Source of the DNA: Albula goreensis
Lineage: Eukaryota > Chordata > Actinopteri > Albuliformes > Albulidae
Direction: 5' to 3'
NCBI GenBank assembly: GCA_022829145.1
Contig: CM040743.1
Location: forward strand, 33,700,841 to 33,764,840
DNA length: 64,000 nucleotides
Shown piece after piece: positions 12,339 through 25,972 of the stretch (positions within the stretch are counted from its first letter, which is position 1; each line of letters opens with the position of its first letter). Below the pieces are notes generated by a model. It did not search any database, had not been told where the DNA came from, and was given only the letters and a program-made list of their open reading frames with translations. A program made the translations under genes and the position numbers.

Positions 12339-15300
12339 GGAGGGAACAGAAAGGAGACACTAATGTTAGGCACACATTCAGCCCACACCCTTTGCTGCTG
12401 TTACCGGTGTGAGGGGAGTGGATGCAGGCCCTGCAGGGCCTTATGTAAATATTGTAGATCAAATATATTAGTTCCCAAGAAGGGTGACTGCCTGTTTAAT
12501 CCCTTATCTTCCACTGGAAGTGAACAAGGACATGGTCTGGAATGCTGCTTCTCATTCTAAATTTGTTCTGCGATGTTCTTGCTCACACAGACCTGTGACA
12601 ATTCAGTCCAAATCCAGCCAATTCAGGGTACATACTGAAGTCAGTTTTTCTGTTGTTTGCAGCTTGTTTGAAACATTTCATTTTGCCCCACCAGAGTTCT
12701 TAAATAAATATTAACTCTTTAGGATGTTAAGAGTCTCAAATGCCAGAAGGGTTAGCAAGGACGAATTCCTGTGGGTAACCTGTTGAAGAAACAAAACGAA
12801 AAACCATTAGTAATATCAACAACAATCCTTAGCCAACAAAATTAGGTCACTACAAGTGAAGATACAACTGAACATTATATGAAAATGCATTTTTACAACC
12901 TAATAATTGGACAAGTTATAAATGGGGTGGGGGGGGATCCTGTCATTTATTTTCAATATGTCATCATTTGTGTTTTGAAGGTGCATTACAGTTAAAATTT
13001 TTTAGGGTTACCCATGTTCAAATGTTTTAGAACTAACCATAAAAACATCACTTTAAAAAAACAGCTGTTCACATCCTAAAATGAACAAAACATAGATAAA
13101 ATACAAAACCCTATATAAGTGCGTCCTGACCTGCTCTTTAGCGCCATCGTTGTTATCAGAAAAATGTCAAATCAAAATCTAATGCTATCTAATTCTATTC
13201 CACTGGACCAGGGATACTGCAGATGAATTTGACTGTAGGAGAGAGGGATGATGTGTCTCAATGATGGTATGAATATGACATTTATTTCATCATAATCTTT
13301 GTATGAGATCCTACTTTGAAATTGATCAGCATGTTATCTTTGGCATGACTGAAGTTTGGAACACAAAAACAAGTACAGATAATAACAGACTATTTCCCTT
13401 GTGCAAATATGAGAGAAACATTTTACGGGAATTGAAAGGGAGAGGTTTTACCCAGCTGGCTTTGGGTTTAACTCATTACATGTCATGGACTCATTTTACA
13501 TAAACCACAGAAGAAGAAAAGACCGGGCAGTAAAACTTCTCAGTCATACAGAACAGACAGCAACAGTTAACTCAGAGGGAAACCGTCTAAAAAATAATAG
13601 TTAAAAAGGCATCAGTTCTAATTGTATTTTATCAATTCATAATTTGACAATCAACATCTAATCAAAATTGTTTCTGAGGGAATAAACCCTTCAAACCTGT
13701 CTATTCAGTTTTGTTGGAATGTGAAGGGTTAAATGAAAGAAGCCGAAAGAAAAATCTGAATTTTACCACCTCTGCAGTGCAATGCTTTTATCTCTGTGAT
13801 TTGTGGTCCAGCTATACATTTACAGAGGGCCGAGCAATAGTAATTCAATAAAAGACTAATTTCAAATGACAGTTAGATTGACCAATCATATCTTCCCTCA
13901 AAATGGGTGGGCTTTGGTATCGCTAACTTTATGACAAGTTCAGCCCACTGTTGGGGACACGAATCACAAGCTAATGGGGGAAAAAAACACTGATAAACTA
14001 GCTAGCTAGCCAGTTGGTTCACGATGGTACCCGCTAGTGAGGAGGACATCGTTGTGAATTTCTTATCCACACCGTTTTCAATATTAACTTTTAATGAAAA
14101 GTTGGAGGTGCATAATGACTGTTTTCCCAAATAAACCATACAATATATTTAATAGGCCAATGTGCCAATCTATTAATATTATTTAATAACAATATTACTT
14201 GTTTGTGGTGGTGGGTTCCAAAATTCCATGACCGCTGTTCACTGTCCATGGTTCTTAAGTGCCTGTCACTAATGGTTGCTTGGCTGTGTGTGCGCTGTCA
14301 TGATGTGTAGGCTTACATGAAATTTTGTTGGTTTTGTGCGGCAGGAGGGGGTGGCTGTCATGCATTTTGCACCCCAGCCCGCTGTCACCATATTCCAATG
14401 AAGCACACACACAGCTTGTGTGATGAGGCGATTATTTGTAAGGATTTGCATTTTGCTTAAGAAATTAGCTGTTTTTATTTTGGTGATAATTCTCACTCTC
14501 TCCATACTGTTTGCTCGTTGCATTGCTAAGGCTAGCCTTTTTTTGTTTCAGAGCTTAAATTGTCATAGGAAACTTTTGCAATACCACAGGAGATGATGCA
14601 GTAAGCCAGGCAGGTAGTTTGCTTTTTTCCCAATGAGGGAAGGGGGGGTCAGAGGACCATGGTTTAAGAGTCATGGTTCACCACTGCGTCAACTAATAGA
14701 CATTCAACAACAGCCCATTATATTGTGAATGTTCATGGCTGCCATTTCATGAAGGATGATTGCATTTTCTCTTTTAAAAATGGTCACTTCCTCTACGTTA
14801 CACAACGCCATTATCTCTCTCCATATCTTTGACAGCGCTGGTGCTGTCAGTCGCACAAATGGATCAAGAAGGGATCAAGTGCAGATTGAAGAAAAATGTA
14901 TGCAATAGACCAGAGTGCCTCAAAGTAAGTGCCTCTGTTGTCAGTGTTGTCCCAGGAACATAGAAAGCACTAAGGCTTTCCAAATGCGCTTATAATTTTA
15001 GGCTTTAATGTATAGCACATGCGCATTACACAAGCATGAAGTAGCAGGCATTGACCGAGTCTGTACAGGAGTACAGTTAGATCGTTAAGATTAACAGGAT
15101 TTCCAGATGGATAACAAGAGATAACATTCCAAGTTAAGAGTATTTCCTTATACATACACACCCATGTGTAAATATGCTTTCCAGCATGCATACATACAGT
15201 ATACAGTAATTCTTGAGAATTTTCAAAACAAATTGAATATATTTGCAATATTAGAACGTTGTAGCCTCTCCATACAGAAATGAATTCATACGATATGCGA

Positions 15301-16729
15301 TTAAAAAATATACAATTACAAAAAATGATATGTTGCAGACGGGATGGTGGTGCTGTAACACACAAAACACATGTGAGTGCTGTTGTGTCTCGTTTTCACT
15401 CCGTCCCTCCCAAAAATAAACACAGATGAGTCCGTTCATGTGTAAATCATCAAAGAGGAAAACATTTTTATATGTAATGTGGATTAGGCAGATGAATCAA
15501 ACCTTATTCGCTCTGCTGCATTCTGAGGCCACAAGCCGGGCAGAAAAAAGGAATCCTTTTTTTAGCCTTTAGCCAGACTGTTGTGGTCACTGTGATATTT
15601 TTCCCACCCTCCTGCATACAAATCATGTAGACCAGTGGTCTCCCATTCGGATTGCGGATGGGCCTCAAGGTATGCTGGTATTTGTTGTCCTTCAACACTC
15701 AGGGCTGGATCCAGACCTGAATTACACGCCATTGCTGCTGAATGACAACTCTCAAAAGCCTAATTTTTACACCAAATCTGGCGTGTAACTCGGTTCTGGA
15801 TTAAATGGCTAATTAAAGCAGTTGACTGCACAGTTACCTCATTTCACCTAGTCCCTTGGATCTAAACTAGTTTTGGAATTTAATAGAAAAACAAAAACCA
15901 GCATATGCTGAAGCCCTCGGGGGCAGAATTAAAGATGTTAACTGTACTACAAATATTGCATTAGTAAAATTCTCACATTAAAATTCAGCAGTCCTAACAA
16001 TTTTTGAAGTATTTCATTAAATATATCCTGCTTTGCTTCTACCCAAATACAAGTCTGCTCACAGTCAGATATCCAGGGTGAAATCTTTACACGCAAACTT
16101 AAATCTCAGTATTTCATTTCACCTAAAGATGCCATTTTACTTTTGTCATGTGGCTATCACTTGCCCTCATACATGTATTTAAGAATCCAAACAATTGTCC
16201 AATGGTGATTAAAGTTGAAACTGACCAACCTCACAACAAAAGTGAAACCCATAATGATACTGTTGCACAACCACTCGAGTGTGTGTGAATTATGTTGTAG
16301 TGTTTCCTCTGATCTAAACTGTATCCACACTTGCCTGATCCTGCTGGCCATATCTTATGGTAACAATGCAGTCTGTGTCATTTTCGGATTTGGTTTCAAT
16401 CTCTTCATTTAATCCAGACCCTGTTTTCTTCTAAGTAGTCCCATGCACAGAGAGGGGTTCAGATTGTGATATGGGCCTACATAAAAATGAATATTTATGA
16501 AAGGAAACACTGAAGCCATATGTTGCTTTCCTCAGACCCTTATTCAACTTTGACCAGGAAAAGAAAAAACTTTTTTTTTAGTCTGGAAACAATTACTAAT
16601 TGTGTTGAGACTTTATTTTCGCCTGGGGAATTTCCGTTATAGCTTAAATAATATATGATAAGCAAGTGGTACTGTACATGGTAAGTATGTCATTGAGCTC
16701 AAGCGCGAGGAGCCGCTGAACTTATAATA

Positions 16730-17160
16730 GAAGTCATGTGATACATCATGTGCGGTGGAACCGCTTCGGATAATTGATCACTTCAGCGACAGTTTTGTTT
16801 TCAGCCGTACATTCTAAGTAAACATTTCCCAGCACGCTGAGATGAAATGTGTTAAAACGACCATCAAGGCCTCATGGAGAAGCCGTAATTGCCCGGTCAT
16901 TAAAATGATGACATGTTTACAGTCGTGTCTGAAGAGGGGGGAGCGGGCGAAGCTCTCGCCAGCGGTGGCGTCTGGGAGCAAGATGCGGATGTGTCAATGA
17001 GGGGTAGCGGCCCGAGATGAGAAGGGTGTTGTCCCCGAGCTGTCCGGGGTCACAATTTAAGATGAAGCTGCAGGCCAAGACCTGACCAGAAATAGTCAGT
17101 CAAGCCAAGAGTGTGGGTCGAAGGTCTGCCTGCCGACATCTGTCCACTGTGTACCTTCCT
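16730..17160. promoter_or_regulatory. Candidate conserved non-coding element
   Basis: Complex, moderately GC-rich sequence with scattered CpGs sits inside a long AT-rich stretch. It contains TAAACA and ATGACATG-type motifs and no ORF. The call is by contrast with the flanks only. Confidence 0.2.
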
Positions 17161-17196
17161 CCATAGGAGAAAATAAGCTGTCATTTAAAATGATGG

Positions 17197-17220
17197 TGGG
17201 GGTGGGGGGTGGCTGGTGGG
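17197..17220 (+). other. Short G-rich tract
   Basis: Runs GGGGG, GGGGGG and GGG with a GG between; a weaker quadruplex candidate. Confidence 0.4.
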
Positions 17221-20200
17221 ATTTTTCTCATTAAAATACTAGGCATAATAATTCTGCTCTGCCATTTTCTGTACCACATTTTTTAAATACTGGTCCATTT
17301 TTTCTCAAGTATTTCTCACGTTACTATTGATCTTGAAATGTCTCAGGAATCATATATCAGGTACTCAACATTAGAGAATTCCACAAGTTTAGATTTTTGA
17401 AGGTCTTTGCTATAGTTAAATGATCTTTATGCATATAGGATATAACACCAATAAATTATTCTCATCTGAAAATAAGCCAATAAATGCCCTCACTCACAAT
17501 ATGACATGTGGAAATAATATATCATGTGATTGACAGTGTATTTAATTCAAACATAAACATATCTAGAGATGTTCTTTGAACACTGAATATGATATTGCTA
17601 GTCAAGTTACAGTCCAGTAAACCGCCTTGATTGATCTGCCTTTTTTAAGTACAAGTACACTCAAATTTCATTTGAAAAGCCACAACCTGATACCCTTCGC
17701 AGATAATGGACTTCCCATCACAGGGGTAATGAACACAAATTATTACAGTAATGGAGATTTTAGTTGTGCTTCTCCATAAGCAAATTAAGTAATTTTTTTA
17801 AAAGGCCACACATGGCAAACTTCTTCTATGTGATCTAGGCCTGGCAGGACAACACTACTGTATGTTAATTTTACAGAATTTATCTGTCTCTTTGCTTTTG
17901 ATTATAGATTGATGTAGATTTCAGCTGAGATGGTATTCTCCCTATGGGCACTCATTGGGACTGTGTTAATGTCTGGTTATTCATTTCTAGAGTAAATCTC
18001 TGAACAGTTCAACCAGACTGCAGTTAGTTGTTCTCACACTGAATGAAAGTCAGTGAGATATTTCCCACAGCACAACCTAAGACCAATCAAAAGTGAATTC
18101 TTCCTCTGATACCTGATCGTTACAAGTCCCATGGTCTTGAGTTTTAAAGTTATTAGCACTGAAATTACCTTGTTGACTGCTGTAGCTGTTATCTACCATT
18201 TACTCGGTGTCTGTCTGGAAGATTTCGCTTTTGATTGGAGCTATGTTATTTTCCTAGAAGGCTCCCCATAGACTTTAATTCATTTTGGTAACTGCTTACT
18301 GTTGTCTGGTGAATTGTACAGAGGATTTCTTCAGAATAAATGAACAGAAATTAAAATTGTATCAATGGGTTTCAATACTCCTGGTAAGTATAAAATGAAT
18401 AGAATTTTTTCCAGGTTAAGTGGTTGAAAACTGCACATGTCTTTAAGCTTATTTATTCCTCTAATACAGCACACTCGCCTGTGAAATAGTGATCATATTT
18501 TACACAGAAACTTCACAGCACACAGATGGAAAGCTAGCCTTTACTAGCAAAGAAATGACATGCCTTTCATACTTATACTGGGAATATTTTAGCATTTAGT
18601 GGGCAGTCAGTTAATGAAATAGCCCAGGGCAAACTAGCAAAGTGTAGCAGAACCACTGAGGAGGCTAATATAACCTATGACATTTGTAGCCTGGAGTAAC
18701 AGTTTAAATGATCAGAGGTAAGTACCATTGCATTGCCTTTCTTAGAACTCATTAAAGTGTTATGCAATGCTTATGGAGACCTGCTAAAGAAAAGCCTTTG
18801 AATCAACTGCTTTATTAAACTTCATTAAAGTATTAATATCCAAAGTCCAAGTGTTACAATTTCAGACGTTGAGTCTAAAACTTTCACCACGCTTTTCAAA
18901 TGACATCATTTGCAATTTTCTAATCTGTGATGTAGACACAAAAAAAAACCTGCCCTGAAGGATTGTCTCAGGCGGCAAAACTATTCCCAGATCAGCAGTC
19001 TATACACTATTGCAAAAGACTTGCCAGCCCGAACCAAGGAGAAATTACAGCTTCTCCATGTTCTGACAGGACGTGAAACTTCTGTCATAGTCAACGCCCT
19101 TGGGTTGCATTTGAAAAAAAAAAAAACAGAAGGGTCGGGCTAATTAGTGGATACTTGGTCATGGGCTCTGTGCATTTTAGGCAAGCTCCACAATGGTTTT
19201 TAAGAGGGGAAAAAAAGCTTTGGGGAATGTGCACCAAAAAAAAGGAAGACCCAGCATTCTGTATAATTGCAGTTGATACCCAGTTGAATGTTAATGGTGA
19301 AAAACAGCATAATCACAGAGATCTTCTCCGGTCTGACAGGGAGGCAAAAGTGAGGCATAAATCATCAACGGTCCGGGTGTCATCTATCAGCGCCGCGGGA
19401 ACACCCAACGTTCGACTGTCTCCCTTTAAACGTGGCCTTAAGAACACAGAGGTTGCTTTGCTTTGTCTGGTTAAGTCATGATGTGTTATTTATGTGTACC
19501 AGGAAAGAAACGACTGCATTTCATGCCTCGCTCGACACATGCAACGTATGATATATGTTCCCGTGGATGACAGACAGGCTTTCATCCCGGTCCAAGGAAA
19601 CTGCAACAGCATGAACGAACGTGGGGGTGGCATTTTTTTTTCTGTGACTTTGTGTAAGGAAAGAGGCCGCCATCAACCAGAAAATAGAGAAAAATGTGCT
19701 TGTGATGATACACTTTACAGGTCTGCAGCCTCAAAACTGTGATTATGAATCACCTAAATTTCCCGCTTCTGTTTAATTGGAACCAGGTCTCCTGGCAAAA
19801 CAAGTGGTTGTGTGGGAGGCGAGTTGGGTCATCAAAGCCTAAGGCAAGTAATTTGGGGATTAGGGAGATCGAGTCCTTTGAGAGTGGAGAATTTACTGCC
19901 CTGCATCAGTCAGTGTTTAACTCTAAGCCTCCCCTACCCCATTGTCTGAAGTATGACTCTTAATAAAGCAATTTAATAAAGAAAATGTGAATTAAACCAA
20001 AATTCTACATTAATATTCCTAAAGGTAGCAACGCCTAACATTCATACTATAGCTAAGTTAAGTTGTGGCATAGGGAGCGATGATACCTTCCTTTAATAGC
20101 ATTCAACGATTCATAAACATTGGTCAATGGGGATTTTTAAGCATGACCACCTCACTTTCACATTTTTGTGTCACTTAGGTGATTCATAAAAACACAACCA

Positions 20201-20745
20201 TAAAATAACACCCTCTCATCTGTGGTGGTAGGTGGCATTTTGCCCTTATTTTGTGACTTAAAGAAACTCAGTCATTGGATTTGAATGTGGTTAATAGATT
20301 TTAACATGTTTTTTTAATTGGATGATAAATATGTTTTCTAACCTGCCATTGTAGCATTTGAGTTTCTATTGAAAATATTTTCTTAAATACTGGTTTTGAT
20401 ATGTTTCCCCAAATAATTTGACGCAGAATCCATCTCCGCTCATGAAATAATAGATCCCACGTTGCAGAATTTCATCTTTCTCTAGAGTTCATTCATGATT
20501 TTGTTGTTGCAATCCCTTGTACCAACAAAACCTGTAATAGGACCATCATTTACATGATATCCTTTCAAATTACTTTAGAAACCAACAAACTACAACAGAG
20601 CGTTCAGGCTTTTGTACTGCAGTAGACTAGGATACATAAAAGGTTTCATTTATTGTTGTTGCCTGCACATTAACACAACAACTGTGTGAACGTGATTTAC
20701 CATTAAGGGGAAATCTTGATCCATTTAAGCAGGTACAGGCATTCC

Positions 20746-20870
20746 TAGGCCCATATTCATAAACCGTTTCCAAGTAGCAGTGTTGATCTGGGACCATGTT
20801 AGCTTTTTGCTCATAACAGATAAGGTAGAGACATGAACAGGAGAAACTAGTAGTATCTAGTCTAATTTAT
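20746..20870. mobile_element. Fold-back MITE remnant, copy 2
   Basis: It begins AGGCCCATATTCATAAACCG, continues with a degenerate GTAGCAGTGTTGATCTGGGA, then GCTCATAACAGATAAGGTAG and a decayed right arm near CTAGTAGTATCTAGT. The order matches the reverse complement of the element at 5.02-5.13 kb, with the outer terminus better preserved here. Confidence 0.6.
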
Positions 20871-23800
20871 TAATATAAGCCCTTGTTTTACAGTGCAAAT
20901 CATGTATTCTGGTTTTTGCTTGATGTGATTACTGAAAATAATACCACAATTACAGCACATGTAATGAGCACATATCTTCAAGAGTATTATTGCTCGAATT
21001 CAGAAAGACCTTGAAAATTTGAAGGACTGTGACACTAACAGAAGGGTAGTTTCACCTTTGTACAAATTTAACTCTAAATTGAACATAGCAGCTACATACT
21101 GAATCATCAAAAACTGGAGCGTAAGACCCTTGTAAATCCCTCACCTCCAACAGCTTCTCCCAAAGCTTTGTGTTTATTTTTTAAAGACCTTTCAGTATCA
21201 AATCTATTTTCACAAAGGTGCCCTTTCAGTCTCCTTTTACTGGAACTTTCCCTTTGAGTTAACTTCTTTAATGCTACATGTAGTGACAAGGACAAAGAAT
21301 GTTTTCGCGGGCAAGCACGCATGGATTGAAGCACAAAGAGGTCATGTAAGCACACTGTACACTGCAGTGTGCCTATTGTATTCCATTGTGTAAGCAGTAA
21401 ATTTGCACATCCTTGAATTGTCAGAGGTCATTGTGAGCGGGTCTGCGACTTAAAGTAAGCATTATGGCTTTGTCCAATTGTCATGTCTGTACGGAAACGT
21501 GAAGGGAATCATTATTGTGAGTGTGGAAGCTGGATAAGGATTACGTGAATTGCAAGCACCACTGATTTTATATGACTCGATTGAGGAAGGTGGAGAGTAA
21601 AGTATGAGTGATCTTGATTGCAGTAACTATAACCCAAATGCATATCAAATGTGCGCTTTGATCTTGCCGAGCTGCACCATCAAAGATGACTGTATTCCTA
21701 CCATGGCTTTGACCACCGTTATCAGCAAGCCAAGTTTAAGAAACAAACAACTGACTCTGTGACTCAATGACAAGACTTCAGGACAGGGCTGCAAAGCTTT
21801 TTCTGTCCTGTGCTTTGTCCCTGAATTCAGATGTAACTAGTTTATACTTGTCAATGACCCCATGCTAGAAAAAAATTGAAAGGAGTCTATTTTGAAATGT
21901 GAAAGTAATAGCTAACCTGGCCTTGGGGCCTCGAAAGTGGTGTATTTAGAAAATTGGCCCTTTTACCATGATTCACCCGACAGCAGAACAATTCAACTGT
22001 GGCCCTCAGGGTGTCACTGATTAGTTTAACTCATTGGTCTAGGAGATTACCTCATTTTTGTGGTAAGGTGGCGCTCTGTGGTCCTTGAGGCCTGGAGTTT
22101 AATATCCTTACCCATGGTTTGGATGGAACTGGGAATATGACGGTGGAATCTCTGGCACAAAATTCTGGATGACTGTTCCTGCACTCGTAACTACTCAATA
22201 GCTTCAATTACTGCTCCTCTGGCCAGTCGGGTGCCAGTAGCCTGTGTATGTCTGCAGCTTCTGTCCAACACTGTTTTACTGGCACAAATGAGTTTTTTAG
22301 TTGTGACAGACAAAAAAGTGCAAGAAAAAATACTGAATGTTAACCTGAAAAGAAAGGAAACACAATAAAGACAAAGTTAAACTGAGTAGTGTTCCAACAA
22401 GGGTCTCCATGACAAATATCACAACCACTTTACCAGTTTCATTTACAGTGAGCTGGGGGAGAATTTCATTTCTCTCAAATAGCTTTGACTGCAATAAAGC
22501 CTTCTGTTCTGGATGTCAAAGTTATTGCAAAGGTGTTGACATATGAACCTTTGCTCGGTAATCCAGGTACTGAGCATTTGTCAAACAGAGGCGCTTTCAG
22601 AACAAACAGGGCCGCGGTAGCTTGCACAGCTTTGGGCGTAGCCAGAGTTGAGTGCTGGGAGCACAGTGTGGGTGTTCACCTGTCACGCCTCCCGGTTGCT
22701 CAATCCCACATTGCTCCAGGCAGGTCTTGCTCTGGGTTCACCAGAGCACCACCGCATACAAACTGTCAGGACGAGGAAGTGCCCATTGCCTCCCCCAAGG
22801 GAAAACTTCAGGGTATAAAGAGACACAATGTAAATGTTACTATTCCCTTTGCTCTTTGAGTCTTCCCATCATCCCACTCTGCAGAGGGCCCTCCATAGAG
22901 CCTTGTTAGTTCAAGCAGTTCTGATTGCCCAATATTCACACAGGATCAAAATCACTCTGACCTTATGAAGGAGATTAAATACACTTTCATTTCTGAACAG
23001 GACTCTTTTCTCTTTCATTGTTATCTTGCCGTGGGGCTCGAGAATGAGAGCAGGAGCCATAAATGGGTCTAAGGGCTTTCTGTCTTTATTGCATGTAAAT
23101 GGGTCTTTTAAGAATCTCTTTCTGAAGAGCTATCATTTGTATGAATAGGGCTTCATTTAATTGCTGCACATTGCTATTGCTATGCAACAGTATATCTTAA
23201 AATATGATTATATTAAATGCAGTTCTACATTTGGTATGCCTTTATGAGTAATTGGGAGAGGAGGGATATTGACTCGAGGAGGATCTTGGCTTTTTATAAT
23301 AAAATTATTTATTTATATATAGTAGAAACTAGAAATTTGAAATCCTCATTTTTTGTACTTTTCACATCAAGATATTGTCAAAAAAAGTGTAATCTCAATA
23401 AGAAAGCTGTAACCGTTAGCTGTAGACTTACCCTGCAATAACATTGACTTTTCATGTCACCTAAAGAGCATACCCCTCTGTTGCACTGTCAGTCATGCTG
23501 ACAGTAAATTGATATGGTCCAGATTGACTTTATCAACCTTCTATCCCAAATTGAGTGTCTTTTATTCACATTTTAATCAGTGTAGCACAGTGCAGCTGAC
23601 ACGCACTTGACAGTTAGAATACCCACTTTCTACTGTAGTGAGCAGCTGATAGTAGTAAGCTTCAGACTGAACACTGCACAGAACCTATCCAATTACATCT
23701 AGAAAAAGGATATGAACCTATAAAGCTTGCATGTGGTTGGAACTACAGTATTACAGTAGTATCCCACCAGATAAGTGACTTTGAATCCCACCAAAGAAGA

Positions 23801-24839
23801 AAGATATAAGTGAGGCCCATTAGCTTTGAATTTAAACATCAAACTTAATTTACCTTGGCTGGGATTTAATCAACATTTGTTCTTAACCTTTACTTAGGAT
23901 TCAGTGAGTGTTATGCTTTTTCTCTATATGAACAGTCTGGCAAGTTATATTTCACGATTGCTCAACTTGCCAAACTGTCTCAGATAAATATGAACACTTG
24001 CATTTAATTGTGCAGCAAAGTAGAGGACATTTAATGGCGATTGTACCCCAAGCCCTTGAGGGAGTTTATTACCCTCTGGTAAAACTGTTCAACTGGTCAA
24101 AAACACCCCACATCTGTCAATTTCCATGTAACCATTTTACCACAGCATGGTTTATGCATCTTTGGATAGAAAGTGGATGATACAGTTACCGTATCTTCTG
24201 TGCTTCTTTGAATTCTGGATTTTTTTAGCAATGCTTGCTATGTTTTACTGAGCCAGCCAGATAAAATCAGAGGGTTTGACTAACACTTGGAGTTCTTACC
24301 CTTCACTGCGCACATTAAATGTCTTTAGTCGTCACATACATAAGATAAATCCCACACTTTGACCTTTCCTTTCAAAATTATCAACTGTCATCATTTTATC
24401 TTCCATGTTTATTTAGAACTTATGTATGTACTGGGTCTCTATATATGGAAATTAATGTCACGGAAAGTATTATTGAATACAAGTTAAACCCAGTTCTTAT
24501 TTATTTCTAATTTATGAATGCTTGTTACATGAATCCAGAGGTTTGCTTAACAAATGAAGCAACAATATTCCATAGTTGTGTGAAAGATGTGTCCTCACCA
24601 ACAATGGACAGACCTCCTAAGGCAGAGCTGCTGTCCCAGACGCACGAGTGGGAACACTTCCACAGCCTGCTAGCTCAATGGCTGGCAGAGCACATGTTTT
24701 TTTGGAAGGATGAGGAAAATGATTAGCCAAAGGCTACATCATCCACTATCTCCACAGTTATGGAGCTCGAGATAGAATGTGTTGTAATTGAAACGCTGTC
24801 TCCCATACTCCCACCTCTGCTGCGCCCTGCTGCCTAGAC

Positions 24840-25010
24840 CTGACTGTAATTGGCCAAGCCCCCCACCTGGACCTGACTGAGATTGGCTGGGGATGAGCGT
24901 GGCTGTGATTTGCCAAATCCGCAGCCGGGGAGGCGGTGGGGGGGGCTGCTGAGAACAGCTGCACTGCGCAGTCAGAGGCAGAGGAGCAGCAGATAGGAGA
25001 CCTCCCCACT
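24840..25010. promoter_or_regulatory. Candidate promoter-like element with spaced CCAAT boxes
   Basis: Two ATTGG (reverse CCAAT) motifs at 24849-24853 and 24882-24886 sit 33 bp apart within a short imperfect repeat GACCTGACTG(T/A). A degenerate third (ATTTG, 24908) follows. The palindrome ACTGCGCAGT lies at 24963-24972. CCAAT boxes about three helical turns apart are typical of NF-Y promoters. No transcript or ORF is assigned. Confidence 0.3.
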
Positions 25011-25786
25011 GTCTAACGCCCCTCACTCGTTCTCACCCTTTCTTTTTATTACATCCACCCCTCTCTTTACAGAACCTAAGTCCCCCATATGGAGCGCATC
25101 AGAGTGCAGTGCAAGCAGTCTAGGTTATGACACAATATTTTATTACACAAAAGGTACCAAAACCTGTTGTTCTTTTGTAAAACCAATACAGCAATATATA
25201 CTGTTTATGGTTTAGGTATTCATATATAATATATAATAGTTTGTGTGACAAAGCATAGCAGGGCTAAAACAACAGTAAAATGCAGACGTTATTTGTGATA
25301 CCAGCAACAGGATGGCATTAGATTATTCAAGGCAGTTAAGCGGTCCATTCCTCACCTTTGCAATCAGTGCAAGGTGATTTTGTGGACACAGCCCGCTGTG
25401 CTGTGCCGTAGAATGATATGTCCCTGCTATAGACTCTGCTTCTGTCTGCTGTTTCACAGCCACCTGGAGCCTGATAAGACAGACAGCAGAATCACCAGGG
25501 CAACGGACCAGCTGTCACTCAAGGCAAGCATGTGCCGGGAATAGCCGCGTCCATCCAGAATCAATCGCCCGTCTATCTCTGAGGCCATCCATAGCAAGCT
25601 GCTTTTATGTAACACTTTTCAATGAAGGGCATAAACTCACCTCAGACATCATCAATGAGTAGCACCGTCACAGTGTGGTGCATCATATCCATTTTGCACA
25701 AGAGATCACATATCACACATACGCTCATTACATATCAGCTGCGGTGGTGAGAGGGGGATTATTTAGCCAATTACAGTAAAGGGTGA

Positions 25787-25972
25787 TTAGATTGCCAGAT
25801 TGAAAGAGGCTGGTTGGGAATTTGTCCAGGACACTGGGATACCCTCTACTCATGTAATAGGAACCATGGAATCTTCAATGAACATAGTAGGTCATAGCAT
25901 TGGTTTAATTTTTCATCCGAAAGACTCCGCCTCTTATAGCACAGTGTCCCCATGGCAGTGCATGAAATCTGG
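25787..25972 (+). mobile_element. Fish dispersed SINE-like repeat fragment
   Basis: Segments TTGAAAGAGGCTGGTTGGGA, CCAGGACACTGGGATACCC, CCATGGAATCTTCAATGA, TTTCATCCGAAAGAC and CACAGTGTCCCCATG appear in the same order as a dispersed element I recall from many fish genomes (with TTTAACGTCTCATCCGAAGGAC in the usual copies). The copy is diverged and its family name is uncertain. The 63-codon frame across it is spurious. Confidence 0.65.

Larger units (their letters stand above)
10901..16729. other. Intergenic, no gene
   Basis: Apart from two GA microsatellites and a short palindrome at 12.3 kb, I see nothing identifiable. ORFs are short and unsupported. Confidence 0.8.
17161..24839. other. Intergenic, no gene
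   Basis: Mostly AT-rich. It holds a MITE remnant (20746-20870) and a small hairpin with ACTGTCAG/CTGACAGT arms (23485-23505). A weak pol III-like A/B box pair lies near 22065-22115. No coding exon is recognised. Confidence 0.8.

Noticed and set aside
22485..22859. 124-codon plus-strand ORF
   Set aside because: No recognisable protein features and no splice or promoter context.
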